Under the pieces are notes generated by a model, which had not been told where the DNA came from, made no database searches, and was given only the letters and a program-made list of their open reading frames with translations. Both the position numbers and the translations under genes were made by a program. A DNA stretch of 64,000 bases from Congeria kusceri (taxonomy: Eukaryota; Mollusca; Bivalvia; Myida; Dreissenidae): assembly GCA_027627225.1 (NCBI GenBank), contig CM051029.1:8765715-8829714 (forward strand). Direction: 5' to 3'. The stretch's first letter is position 1, and the number at the start of each line of letters is the position of its first letter. Positions 21,317 through 29,830 of the stretch are shown here, piece after piece.

Positions 21317-23903
21317 TACTACTATTACTTGTACACCAACAACATCAACAACAACATTTACCTCAACTACAGATATGTCTACTATTACTACTACTACAAC
21401 ATTAACTGCTTCTACTACTACTACTTCTACTACTACTATTAATATAACCACAACTGCAACAACAACACATTGTATAGGTGGGGTTTACTCAAACATACTA
21501 AAAAATTACTGTAAACAAAAATATATCATTTATTAACAACGACATATTGATACTAGCGCTGTCTTATCTTCAGACACCTGCCAGCTTCGATTACTAGCAT
21601 ACATGTATGGTATTTAATACGTTTGTTGGTGTTTACTTGTGTGTTCTATGCTTTATTTAATGTTTTCAAAATGTTTGTATTCAAATGAGACAATAGACAT
21701 ACATGAATGGATGCGTGTAGTATATATACATGTATATAAATATATAGAAAATAACATGTTACTGACTGGTCTTGTGTGTAATATATCAGGTGAGGCTTAG
21801 AATAATATGAGGTGTGTATTGAAACTGGCATTTTCAAGATAGTGTCAAAATGTACAATAGCGTGTTCAATTTTTGGTAAAACATGTTTGAGGCACAACAC
21901 AAACTGATCCTGTGGTGACTTGTATTTCGTTTATTTGGAATGTATTGCAATTATGGTGTATGGGCGATTTATAGTTCCATTGATGACGTCATACCACTTC
22001 CAACGTGCGGGTTAATGTGAGTATTTAAAAATAACTTTTCGTGATTTATGACGATTACAAATAATCAACTATATACGTTCTTGGTATCAAATTCTTTGTT
22101 TTATTGAATCTGATTAATATTTACTGAATGTGCTGACGTTATAGCTGAATCCGTGTAATATATGACGTACCTTTGTATCAGGCGATATCAGCATAGTGGT
22201 ATGATACAACTAAATTTTACGTTACGTTACAATAAATATTTTACAATATTAGACAACTAGTTTATTTACATTGAGTTGATCTACTTTTCAAACACTGGAC
22301 ATGTGTAAAGGTTAGATACCAATAAATCATTGTGTATCCCTCCGGTCCATTCAGAAGTAGTGCATACTATTAAAGAGTTCCTCTTCTCTTCTGGCATAAA
22401 AGCCATTAAGGTATCTCGGACATGCCTTGTGTGGTTATTTCTAATATCCTATGCGTGTCTGCAACATTTTGGTGCACTTCATTGGCGGCTAACTTGAAAG
22501 GTGAACTTTTGGGTGTGTTTACTGTGGTATGGGGCTTTTGTCGAAATATGACTGCCTAAACCCTGTTTTCTACCGGTGCCTGCATTCAAGTGAGATGCAT
22601 TTTCTTAGAAGTAACATGACATATCTTTTTTATTGCAAATTTTGGAAGAGAACAAATTGATCTTTAAATTCATACCAGGCTTGCACACTCTGATATAAAG
22701 GAAATACTAGAAAAACGCTTGGACAATTTGCCGTTTTATAATGGGACCCTATGGGAACTGGAATTACTGGTATGTAACCTAAACACGCATTGTAGTACAT
22801 GAATCGACACGCTCACAACTAATATTTAATAAATACCCACTGTACATATAATAATGAAAACAACCACTTTAGGGTATGCAAATGCAGTTTACGGCATTTG
22901 TAATTAATATTGACAAGATATTTATTGTATGTTTACATTGCATTTAATTCGCAAACCCTTCCTATTTTTGTAAGGTTTACTGAAATTAAATTTTGAAGAT
23001 CAATTGAATTAAACTTCTTAAACTAAATTGAATAGTGCAAATTGCATACACTACATTAAACATGACATATAATCGCAATCACTTTACGTGTTAGTCATGA
23101 TTAAACACTATATTTCAGTGGTGTAAACTTAACCTTCTTTGTGTTCATACGTAATAAAGCATATTTCATACATAATACATGATATATTACAAAAAATCTA
23201 CCAACGAACGATCTACATCTTTATAAAGAAAGAATATAGCACCATTAATTTCGTATCATACAACAATGTAATTTACAGGTATATCACTAAAGTGGATATG
23301 CTTATTGTAACTGAAGAAGCATTTTCCATATGTGTACACAACCAGGTGACCTACATGTTACTACAAGTAACTATTTGTACTAAATAAAGTGGACTCATAA
23401 ATGCATCTGACTGCTCCATTTGTAGAACGCGGCAACAGCAAAATCAAAACATACAAAACAAAAACAACAACATCAATAACAACAACAACTACTACTACTA
23501 CTACTGCTACTGCTGCTGCTGATGATGATGATGATGTCAGTAGTTGAACATTTTGTTGTAGCATATGCAATTGTAAAGCCTTACTTGCTGTCTGAATATT
23601 TATTGTCGTCATCAAATGGTTGTTTGCTTTTGAACATGAGTAAGTCCCAGATGTGCTGTCATTGAATGTTATAATATAAACATACACTGTAGTTACGTCT
23701 GGTGTTGAAGACATAGTGAACATACCTTCACTTATTCGCTCAATAGAACGAACAACACTGCACCTTCCTATGAGTGTACCTTCTCTGTAACACTCCACCT
23801 TTCTTACATCGTTGTTATTCCAACTATACTCGAACGACAACTGCACATTTTGTTCTCCGACCTGAGCAAATTGATTGTAACACAATACTTTTAATATAAA
23901 CAT
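13409..23903 (-). CDS. Multi-Ig/FN3 transmembrane receptor, left copy (Ig2 exon damaged)
   Basis: Fourteen exons on the minus strand are recognised by Ig or FN3 motifs plus splice sites: 23903-23585 (signal region and Ig1), 20950-20721 (Ig2, truncated), 20449-20153 (Ig3), 19985-19707 (Ig4), 19567-19262 (Ig5), 19145-18855 (Ig6), 18611-18327 (Ig7), 17933-17640 (Ig8), 17544-17230 (Ig9), 17073-16780 (FN3), 16663-16556 (TM), 15833-15761 and 15561-15509 (tail), 13602-13409 (tail and stop). All ectodomain junctions are phase 1. Leaving out Ig2, the exons sum to 3108 nt, an exact multiple of three (1035 residues). Nine Ig domains plus FN3 plus TM resembles nephrin/SYG-2/Sns adhesion receptors; this is likeness of layout, not proven orthology. 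Likely role is cell-surface recognition with tyrosine-based signalling. The Ig2 exon has lost its donor, so an in-frame product needs Ig2 skipping. The first AUG gives a short leader; hydrophobic codons continue upstream without an AUG, so the true start may differ. Confidence 0.78.
13603..15508. other. Last intron of the left receptor copy
   Basis: No further exon is needed: tail exon 2 and the terminal exon are in matching phase. It contains a short palindromic stretch near 15215-15235 ('gatgcgctagcgcacatc'). Confidence 0.5.
15509..15561 (-). CDS. Cytoplasmic exon 2 (left copy)
   Basis: A 53-bp exon (acceptor cttgtattcag, donor TTTG|GTAATG). With the two bases carried from the previous exon it reads PRNNIISDPEGSYAPCRF and leaves one base, exactly the phase the last exon needs. 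The right copy has Thr for the second Ile. The exact phase bridge is the main evidence. Confidence 0.66.
15761..15833 (-). CDS. Cytoplasmic exon 1 with YEDL motif (left copy)
   Basis: A 73-bp exon, acceptor caactattacag and donor CC|GTAAGT. In the frame set by the TM exon it reads QVSSKIYQTHANSAG, then QYEDLVRE. YEDL is a possible SH2-binding or sorting motif. It is too short for ordinary ORF finding; the support is the splice sites and the matching phase (phase 1 in, phase 2 out). Confidence 0.68.
15834..16555. other. Intron between TM and tail exon 1 (left copy)
   Basis: AT-rich with open chance frames. A hydrophobic 62-codon frame at 16097-16285 has no splice support. Confidence 0.45.
16556..16663 (-). 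CDS. Transmembrane exon (left copy)
   Basis: A 108-bp exon (acceptor tatattacag, donor G|GTAAAC) encoding a Gly/Ala-rich start (AAPAIGGTIGAAAGVG) and then the hydrophobic IIIAVIVVI, stopped by the basic WRYRVLG. A small-residue-rich TM exon in phase 1 joins FN3 to the tail. The left flank of the window has a paralogous exon of exactly the same length. Confidence 0.85.
16780..17073 (-). CDS. Fibronectin type III exon (left copy)
   Basis: A 294-bp phase 1-1 exon (acceptor actgttatag, donor GCAG|GTAATT). Typical FN3 features are ELVVEWVPGFNGG (B-strand Trp), FTIRYKEVD, the GLKPNTAYQLKMLAQNTIG loop-F strand motif, and a TEEITETT end. It lies directly before the TM exon, as in nephrin-type receptors. 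Confidence 0.88.
17230..17544 (-). CDS. Ig9-like exon without the canonical cysteines (left copy)
   Basis: A 315-bp phase 1-1 exon (acceptor catgcaaag, donor T|GTATTT). The fold is recognisable from VVFTFTIKAFP, DFTWYKHEDGEW and DYAEYMVNVSNTVG. Both disulphide cysteines are replaced (Phe and Val), so this would be an Ig domain without the core disulphide, in the membrane-proximal position before FN3. Confidence 0.72.
17640..17933 (-). CDS. Ig8 exon, intact (left copy)
   Basis: A 294-bp phase 1-1 exon (acceptor aaaatttttag, donor T|GTAAGT). Ig signature: IEIVCSIDGDPVPVVRIV with no Trp at the usual C-strand position, an extra Cys (NATACS), and AGNYKCLANNS. Only rearranged pieces of this exon remain in the right arm. 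Confidence 0.8.
18327..18611 (-). CDS. Ig7 exon, intact (left copy)
   Basis: A 285-bp phase 1-1 exon (acceptor ctgtttcag, donor T|GTAAGT). Ig signature: TLTVLCSLSRDGNPPATDF followed by NWMK, then EGEYRCYSTN. The Trp of NWMK is the codon that became TAG in the right arm. Confidence 0.82.
18855..19145 (-). CDS. Ig6 exon (left copy)
   Basis: A 291-bp phase 1-1 exon (acceptor tctttctgtag, donor T|GTAAGT). Ig signature: FTVSCFSSSVPAAVISWHG and ILTCTASNYM. Two residues differ from the right arm (G/V and S/T). Confidence 0.82.
19262..19567 (-). CDS. Ig5 exon (left copy)
   Basis: A 306-bp phase 1-1 exon (acceptor acatctacag, donor T|GTAAGA). Ig signature: LQLVCSANSRPASICSWGPG and NYTCIAQNTM. An extra Cys (ICSW) sits next to the C-strand Trp. 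It differs from the right arm at four codons, all of them amino-acid changes (P/H, T/K, Y/F, L/F). Confidence 0.82.
19707..19985 (-). CDS. Ig4 exon (left copy)
   Basis: A 279-bp phase 1-1 exon (acceptor acctccag, donor T|GTATGT). Ig signature: FSILCESDANP, then VLWKG, then MGWICYAIN. It differs from the right arm by one residue (ANPK here, ANPR on the right). Confidence 0.82.
20153..20449 (-). CDS. Ig3 exon (left copy)
   Basis: A 297-bp phase 1-1 exon between a tgattttag acceptor and a T|GTAAGT donor. It encodes an Ig fold with RQVEWTCSSSGYPTPTYRW (Cys, Trp) and LNVSCEASN (second Cys), and several Asn-linked glycosylation sequons. The translation is identical in the two arms. Confidence 0.82.
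20721..20950 (-). pseudogene. Ig2 exon, 3' half and donor deleted (left copy)
   Basis: It starts after a good acceptor (ctttttcag) in phase 1 and encodes the first half of an Ig domain with STYTCLTSQTRPAPNIMWF (B-strand Cys, C-strand Trp). At 20720/20721 it jumps to sequence that lies 269 bp further on in the right arm, within intron 2. The second Ig cysteine, seen in the right copy as SVSCVSTYVYKATN, is lost, as is the AAA|GTAAGT donor. The reading frame runs on for a few codons to a stop. The exon is probably skipped or the transcript is non-productive. Confidence 0.8.
21049..21470. repeat. Long (ACT)n triplet tract in intron 1, left arm
   Basis: Mostly ACT/CTA repeats with interruptions (TTC, ATT, ACA). 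It reads as poly-Thr, poly-Leu or poly-Val in different frames, which is an artefact. It has the same length as in the right arm but more interruptions. Confidence 0.9.
23485..23540. repeat. Compound triplet tract after exon 1, left arm
   Basis: (ACA)n, (ACT)n, (GCT)n and (GAT)n in a row, 45 bp inside intron 1. The right-arm partner (about 48185-48245) is 3 bp shorter, which keeps frame with exon 1. Confidence 0.85.
23585..23903 (-). CDS. Exon 1, signal region and Ig1 (left copy)
   Basis: The first AUG (23903-23901) begins MFILKVLCYNQFA. The codons just upstream (LAIVLLISLL) are hydrophobic and open back to a TAA but hold no AUG, so an upstream exon or a lost start is possible. The Ig1 core shows KVECYREG for the B strand and GTYSCSKANN for the F strand. 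The exon ends at CAGACAGCA-A|GTAAGG, phase 1. The arms differ by one residue here (NNH left, NNQ right). If the donor is read through, the frame stays open into a triplet repeat (see findings). Confidence 0.7.
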
Positions 23904-24491
23904 TAGTAAAGATATCAACAAAACAATCGCCAATAATTTTTTTATTTAAATGTAAGTCATGTTAATGAAAGAGCTACTCTCATCTTATCGAAGTATTTAG
24001 TAACATCCTGTGTGTGTATTTATGTAAGGTTAGATCATAATCAAAATCAAAGCTCTGCATGTATTTCTAATGTCGTATATTATGATATTTTATATAATGC
24101 AGAATAAAGTGTACTGATTAAAGCTTTCAGTATATTATAAACATCGAATGCAATATTAAACCATGTAGTAGCATTTTTACAGATAAAAGTCAGTTCGAAT
24201 ACAAACACTATAAGTGTTAAATTAAGTGTGAAACCGTTTACGAGGTAATAGAACCCACATCTATTTGTGTGACCACGAATGACATAAAAGCTGCATTGGA
24301 TTAAAATGTATTTTTTTTATTTTTTTTTTAAATATCTAGTCAGTAAAATCATTACCTTAAAATAAACATAAAATGAGTTCACGTAAATTAACAAGATGAC
24401 ATCTTTAAATGCAGTATTGCTTAGTGTTATGGCTGTTAATTCGTTAATGCGGGCGTGATGAGGGGAAACATAATTGTACTAAGATACATTA

Positions 24492-24630
24492 GTTATATGG
24501 CTTTTTACTGATCCCGCACGGTGTGATATAGGGTAGTCAATGTATATTTAGCTCGAGATACGCTCTCGTCCAATATTAATGTACTGACCCTGCATCACAC
24601 CGTACAGGGTCAGTAAGAAGTCATGTAACT
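24492..24630. repeat. Foldback element upstream of the left receptor copy
   Basis: Same family as 6250-6386. Arms at about 24492-24539 and 24582-24630 can pair, with an inner CGAGA-TACGC-TCTCG hairpin. It lies about 0.6-0.7 kb upstream of exon 1. Confidence 0.62.
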
Positions 24631-24646
24631 AGTAAAGTTTGTGACA

Positions 24647-24654
24647 TGACGTCA
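24647..24654. promoter_or_regulatory. CRE-type palindrome TGACGTCA (left copy)
   Basis: A perfect CREB/ATF consensus next to the foldback element, about 745 bp upstream of the exon 1 AUG. It is in both arms (right: 47054-47061) and in the left-flank repeat (6404-6411). Function is inferred only from the motif. Confidence 0.35.
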
Positions 24655-25019
24655 TTGTCGCGCGCTGTGTACATTCGTAACAAAGCAAGTCCGAGATTGG
24701 GATAAATTATAGTATTGGTGTCACGTACGTTAGTTATACTAATATATGATTTATGTATAAAGCATTGATGTATAGAAAATAACAGGCTACTTCCTGGTCT
24801 TGTGTAATATATCAAGCGAGGCTTAGAATAATATATCGGCGAGGCTTGCCGAAATTTTTTATAAATAGCACCAAACACGCTGATTTTATTATATTTAAAC
24901 ACTAAGAGCAACTCTGATTTTGCTGAGCCGGCGTTTACACGTTCACGTACAATTAGTTATGGATTTCTAAAAGTTGCCTGGATAATATTATATTATTTAC
25001 ACTTCGTAATGATACATTA

Positions 25020-25570
25020 TTTGTTTATGTGGGTCTCTTTTGGACCCATGGTATGTCTCAAATTGGATACCCATGAAGTCCAATACGTGCTTATTTATGG
25101 GGTATCTATTGGCAACCATATGGGGCCAAGTGGGAATTTGCAAACTGTTTTTGTTTGGGTCCCAAGATGGTTCAGATATGGGACCTATGTTTGTCCCAAA
25201 TGGACACAAGGTGGGTCTTATATGGATATACCCATGTAGGTCAAATAAGAGCTTGGATATAGGTTCTGTATGGGCAACATATATGGTTTCCAGTGGGATT
25301 TTGCAAAATATTTTTGTATGGATCCCAGATGTGTTGCGATAAGTGTTCCATGTGTGTGCTATATGGATCCAAGATGGGTCTCATTTTGGCCTACCCATGT
25401 TGATGCACAAGCAAACGGGATTTGAATACTTTCACTTGGTCCGATATGTGATGCCCAAATTCGGCCCATCCTGGTTTTGATATGTGTCCCTTATAGGCAT
25501 CCTGTATGGGACACAGTTGGTTTTTGCAAACTCTGTTTGCATGGGTCCCATGTAGGTTTTGTTATCCTGT
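25020..25570. repeat. Degenerate 'gggtcccat/atgggacc' repeat, left arm
   Basis: Many variants of 'tgggtcccaagatggttcag' and 'tgcaaactgtttttgtttgg' recur without a fixed period (the latter at about 25139, 25303 and 25523). The ORFs in it are artefacts. Mirror at about 46140-46690. Confidence 0.65.
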
Positions 25571-26103
25571 TTGTTAGACATACAACCCATTTAATCCTTT
25601 CGTATTTTAATTGAATTGACATTTGCAAAATATAACACTTACAAGTGTTAACACTGAATTCACTGAATATGGAAGTTCATTTTATGCATAGTGCTATGCG
25701 AACATTGCATTTATGTACTAACTATATATGTAACCTTAATCAATGTTTTTCTTCATTTATTCTGGAAAAATATTGAGTCAAAGTTAAATGTTTATTAGAA
25801 CTTCGCGAGGCGGATGTGTCGCCGGACGGGGCATAACTCAAGTACGATAAGAGCAGTTATGCCGAAAACCAAACTTGACCTCCCTTTTATGCCTACTAAC
25901 ACTTTCCTTTGAGGTTAATAATTATTGTACAAAAAATTATCAAGCTATTGTATGCATAAGCCTTATTTGTACTATTTTTGTAAATGCTTTTAAATGAGGG
26001 GGCATAACATGTACGATAAGAGAAAGTTGACGTTCCTTTGATGTGTATAAACACAACGATAGTTTCATAATGATAGTACAAAAAACACTCAAGTCTGCAC
26101 ATA

Positions 26104-26292
26104 TTGATGGAGACGCCGCCGACGCCGCCGACGACGACGCCGCCAACGCCGACGACGCCGCCAACGCCGACGACGCCGCCAACGCCGACGACGACGCCGC
26201 CGACGACGACGCCGCCGCCGCAGACGACGCCGCCGCCGTCGACGACGCCACCAAAGCCGACGACGCCGCCAACGCCGACGACGCCGCCAAAA
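26104..26292. repeat. CpG-rich 9/18-bp tandem repeat, left arm
   Basis: Variants of GACGACGCCGCCAACGCC in tandem, strikingly GC- and CpG-rich in an AT-rich setting. All frames are open because the unit is a multiple of three. It lies about 2.3 kb upstream of the receptor start. Confidence 0.9.
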
Positions 26293-26329
26293 GTAACCCC
26301 TATATGTCGACACAAACTGAATAAAAGTT

Positions 26330-27470
26330 AACAGCATAAAATAGTATAATATTAGATACACACTAATATATTGCACATATATTCATGAAGACAATTTAAA
26401 TTGTGTTACAACCAGGGACCATACCATTAAGATTATATTGACTATATTAGAAAGTTACAATTATATTTTGAAAATTAAGCTTGATCGTTAAATGCACATA
26501 TGTTGAACAATAACACTACACTCAAAGAATAACACACCATGAGTTAATTCAGACATAATGATCTATAGTTTAAGCACAGTGTAGAAAAATACTATACATG
26601 TATTAAGGCCATCGTCTGCATTCTCCTAATGCAATGCAATAATTTCTGTGTTCATTTGAATGATTTCCATGCCATTTTTATGAAAGATTCAGATTTAGAT
26701 TTTACTTCATGCAACTATTTTATCGTTTATACATGGTCCTACTAGTAGGTGTTCCTTTAAACTAAGACAGGGAGATAACTCGTTAATTTACAAATTAAAA
26801 ATTATCATACTGCTTTTGTCCCATTGCCTGATGCCCACGTTACAGTTTATTAGTTTGGAGATCATTTGCAATTGATAATATCCCCAAAATTCGTAGTAAA
26901 TGGACATTAAAACAGTAACTTAACTTTCTTGTAATCCTATCCTCAAGCAAACATTTGAATATAGTGTGGTGTATTAGTCCGTTAAATTCCGTTTTGAAAT
27001 CAACGTCCACCTGGTTTACTTTTATTTATTATTTAATTTAGCATAATATTTAAATTAAATAAAAAAAATATAGTAACATGTCAAATTAAGTGTTTTATTA
27101 CTCGCAATTATCTACTTTGAACGAACATTTTCTCGTGAATACATGTTTGGGGATAAATATCAGCAGAGCTAGATAAAATACATTTGAACTTGCTTTTGAT
27201 CACTATAAGTACCTGTTCACAGATTAACGATTTTACATTTGTACAACCTTTTGTCTCAGATTACAAAATGAGTGAATACTGTATATAAAGGAGCAACACA
27301 GTACTACAGACATAGAAATATACTGTAAATACCATTTCGTTTATGAGTAATCATGAGTTAAAATCGATAAAATTATAATTGTAAATGATGACAAAAATCG
27401 GGTGTTTCTGTTGTTTTCGTTACAATTATTGACAACACTAGGAACACATACACAAAGTTAAACATGCAGG
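26330..27470. other. No gene seen (left arm)
   Basis: AT-rich, mirrored at about 44250-45390. No coding or RNA signal recognised. Confidence 0.4.
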
Positions 27471-27483
27471 ACCATGTATAGAC

Positions 27484-27556
27484 ATCTGAATGATCAAGTG
27501 GTTAAGGCGTTAGTCTTATGATTCTTAGGTCCAAGGTTCGAACCCCGGTGGGATAA
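27484..27556 (+). tRNA. tRNA-like sequence (pseudo-tRNA or SINE head), left arm
   Basis: It has tRNA promoter boxes: 'tgatcaagtggttaagg' resembles box A, and 'ggttcgaaccc' is a near-consensus box B, at the right spacing. The T stem pairs poorly and I could not make a good anticodon stem, so a functional tRNA is unlikely. It is followed by A/T-rich sequence and a 100-bp tandem pair, which suits a SINE-like element. Confidence 0.5.
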
Positions 27557-27574
27557 ACTTTTTATTTTCTTTTT

Positions 27575-27750
27575 AAAAATCAGTTTCTTGTTATTGTACG
27601 TGAGCTCTTTAGTTCCGATGGTTTAGTATGTCAACTTAAGGCATTTTTTAAAATATTTTTTTATTTTATTTTCTTAAAATCATGTTCTTGTTATTATACA
27701 TGAGCTCTTTAGTTCCGATGGTTTAATCTGTCAACTTAAAGTATTTAGTA
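27575..27750. repeat. Tandem pair with 100-bp period, left arm
   Basis: 'tgagctctttagttccgatg' occurs at 27601 and again at 27701, within two diverged copies of a unit that follows the tRNA-like sequence. Right-arm partners start near 44125 and 44025. Confidence 0.8.
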
Positions 27751-28135
27751 ACATACTTCAAAACAAACTCAAAAATCCGTGAACATGTCTTTTAATACCG
27801 CATCTCGATGAATACGATTTATGAGGCGATTTTGCTGTATACGAAATAAGCAAATACACGTGTCGTATTTCAGAAACCGAATGCCTTTGGAATGTTACTG
27901 TCAATAGAATACCCACAATCCCGGAGCATGCCCGATTTAACTGCTTATTCACCGCTGAGAACTAGGAACAATGAAGTTATGCAAACCATTTAAGAAGTTT
28001 TGCAATTAAAGGCAGATGATTCAGTTGCTGTGATTACATACGTGTTTTATAGTAACATTGACACTCAACATAATCAGACAATTCCGAAACAAATATGATG
28101 ATAAACAAATACAATTAAAAGTACTATTAATGTGT

Positions 28136-28560
28136 GGATGCGTGTATGAACTGAGTAAAATGCGAGTATGGTCTTAGGTGGATGCGTGTATAATCTGCGT
28201 TGGCTGCGTGTATTGACTGAGTTAAATGCGTGTATGGTCTGTGTTGGATGCGTGTATGGTATGTGTTGGATGCTTTTAAAGTTTCAGTTTGATGCGTGTA
28301 TTGTCTGAGTTCGTGCGTGAATGGACAAATTTAGATGCGTGTATGATCTGAGTTGGATGCGTATATGATCTGAGTTGGATGCGTATATTGTCTGAGTTGG
28401 ATTCGTTTATGGTATGAGTTAGATGCATGTATGGTATGAGTTGGATGCGTGCAGGGACTGAGTTAGATGCGTGTATGGTCAGAGTTGGGTTCGTGTATGC
28501 TCTGAGGTGGATATATGTATTGCCTGAGATGGATGCGTGTATGTTCGTATGATTTTATGG
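28136..28560. repeat. Minisatellite of about 22 bp at the inner edge of the left arm
   Basis: About 19 diverged units of 'ggatgcgtgtatggtctgag' plus two bases. It begins within a base or so of the point where the inverted duplication ends, and it is absent from the right arm boundary. Confidence 0.88.
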
Positions 28561-29150
28561 TTTTGTATGAATGATGGTAAATACTGGATTTAATATTAAT
28601 ATTAATTAATAAATATACAAAATCACATTACATATTACATTGCTACATGTAATATAGTAAAGGGCTTATTTCTCATTTTTGAGATTGCAAATTTAGTAGG
28701 AAAATGTTCGCTCTACTTATTTTGGGTTCGGTCAGTAATGTTTAATTATATGAAATGTGTAAGTGAAATATTTATTTTACTGTGACATATTTTTAGACAA
28801 CGTTTCTTATTAGTTAACGTCAGAACTGTGTGTGTATGTTATATCTATGATTTGAACATATACAAGCCAAAATAGCGCAGATACAGTGTAGTTAGAGATT
28901 GTTTGCTATTAAGCATCCGACGTTGTGATTTTTCATAGACATAGTGTCTTTGAAACACAAATAGCTGACGATGTATCCAATCCACTCTTGCATCTCAAAA
29001 GGGACTTCATATTTCATTATAAATTATATTATACAATAGAAATAAACTATACTAAGACATTTGCATTAACAAATACTATAATAATATAAAACATAATAAA
29101 ATAATGGATAAAACAAATTAGCAAACAAGTTTGAAAAAAAATAAAACCAC
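28561..29150. other. Spacer, nothing recognised
   Basis: AT-rich, no ORF or repeat of note. Confidence 0.4.
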
Positions 29151-29830
29151 ACCCACACCATATGCAAACTCAAGCGAGGTCTCGTTATATAAGGTGTCTA
29201 TATATGAAGTTCAATTACAATATCTCAAAGATTTCTTAAGTTATTAAGTGGATTATGTTTTTTTATTTTTAGTAGCGGTGACTTTGCCCTTGACCCCATC
29301 CATACCAAGCAATGTTTCGATATAAAGTATCAAAATTCGTCCCCAAGTTATTGAGCGGAAACTGTTTTATTATTTTTAATATCTTTAGTATAAGTGACCT
29401 TGACCTGGACCTGACCCACCCCATAAGCATTCCCTAGAGAGGTTTCGATATAAGGTTTCTACATATAAAATTTCATAACAATATCTGAAGTTGTTCTTAA
29501 GTTATGGAGCAGAAACCGTTTTTCTAATTTTAGTAACTGTGACCTTGACCTTGACTTTTGCTCCATCCACCCAACATTAATCCCAATCGAAGTATTGATG
29601 TACGGTATATATGTATACAGTTTTATTCAAATATCTCAATCTGTTCTGAAGTTATCGAACGACAACCATTTATATATTTTTAGTAAGAGAGACCTTGACC
29701 TTGACCCCACCCATCCCATATGCAATCCCAGCGATGTCTGGCTATATGGTATCCATGTATGAAGTTTAATTACAATAGCTCAATCCGTTCTCGAGTTAGA
29801 GAGCGGAAACTAAAAGTTGACGCCGCCACA
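29150..29830. repeat. Tandem repeat of about 150 bp with 'gaccttgacc' motif
   Basis: Four to five diverged units, each with 'tgaccttgacc..accc', 'ggt.tctatatatgaagttt' and 'aagttattgagcgg'. The last unit ends in 'gcggaaactaaaagttgacg'. A truncated copy in the opposite orientation lies at 38215-38315. Confidence 0.75.

Larger units (their letters stand above)
20951..23584. other. Intron 1 of the left receptor copy
   Basis: 2.6 kb holding the long ACT/CTA tract (21049-21470), sequence shared with the left flank (about 21820-22210) and a triplet tract directly after exon 1. The right-arm partner is 48136-50759. Confidence 0.6.
7724..28135 (+). repeat. Left arm of a >20.4-kb inverted duplication
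   Basis: This segment is the near-identical reverse complement of 43591-64000. The inner end is sharp: both arms share 'gtactattaatgtgt' and then diverge, at 28135 on the left and 43591 on the right. The outer end is only the partner of the last base of the window, so the true limit may lie further left. Paired coordinates sum to 71726 near the inner end. They step to 71708, 71720, 71710, 71979, 71980, 71695, 71716 and 71724 at identifiable indels. Substitutions are sparse, roughly zero to four per 300-bp exon. The arm holds one copy of a multi-Ig receptor gene, a tRNA-like element and several microsatellites. It could be a genuine genomic palindrome, or two haplotypes joined head to head during assembly; the sequence alone cannot decide. 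Confidence 0.95.

Noticed and set aside
21000..21536. 178-codon poly-Thr ORF, with poly-Leu and poly-Val frames
   Set aside because: A triplet microsatellite inside intron 1; no splice or homology support for translation there.
25896..26376. Gly/Val, Ala/Ser, Asp/Ala, Arg and Thr/Pro ORFs over one stretch
   Set aside because: Five overlapping frames over one 9/18-bp CpG-rich repeat; none has a non-repeat domain.
27484..27556. Functional tRNA gene
   Set aside because: Boxes A and B are present, but the T stem and anticodon stem do not pair convincingly.
27758..27952. 64-codon frame present in both arms (right 43774-43968)
   Set aside because: Present in both arms only because the arms are duplicates; the sequence has no domain signal.
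28136..28560. CRISPR-like array
   Set aside because: Direct diverged 22-bp repeats without unique spacers in a eukaryotic genome; it is a minisatellite.
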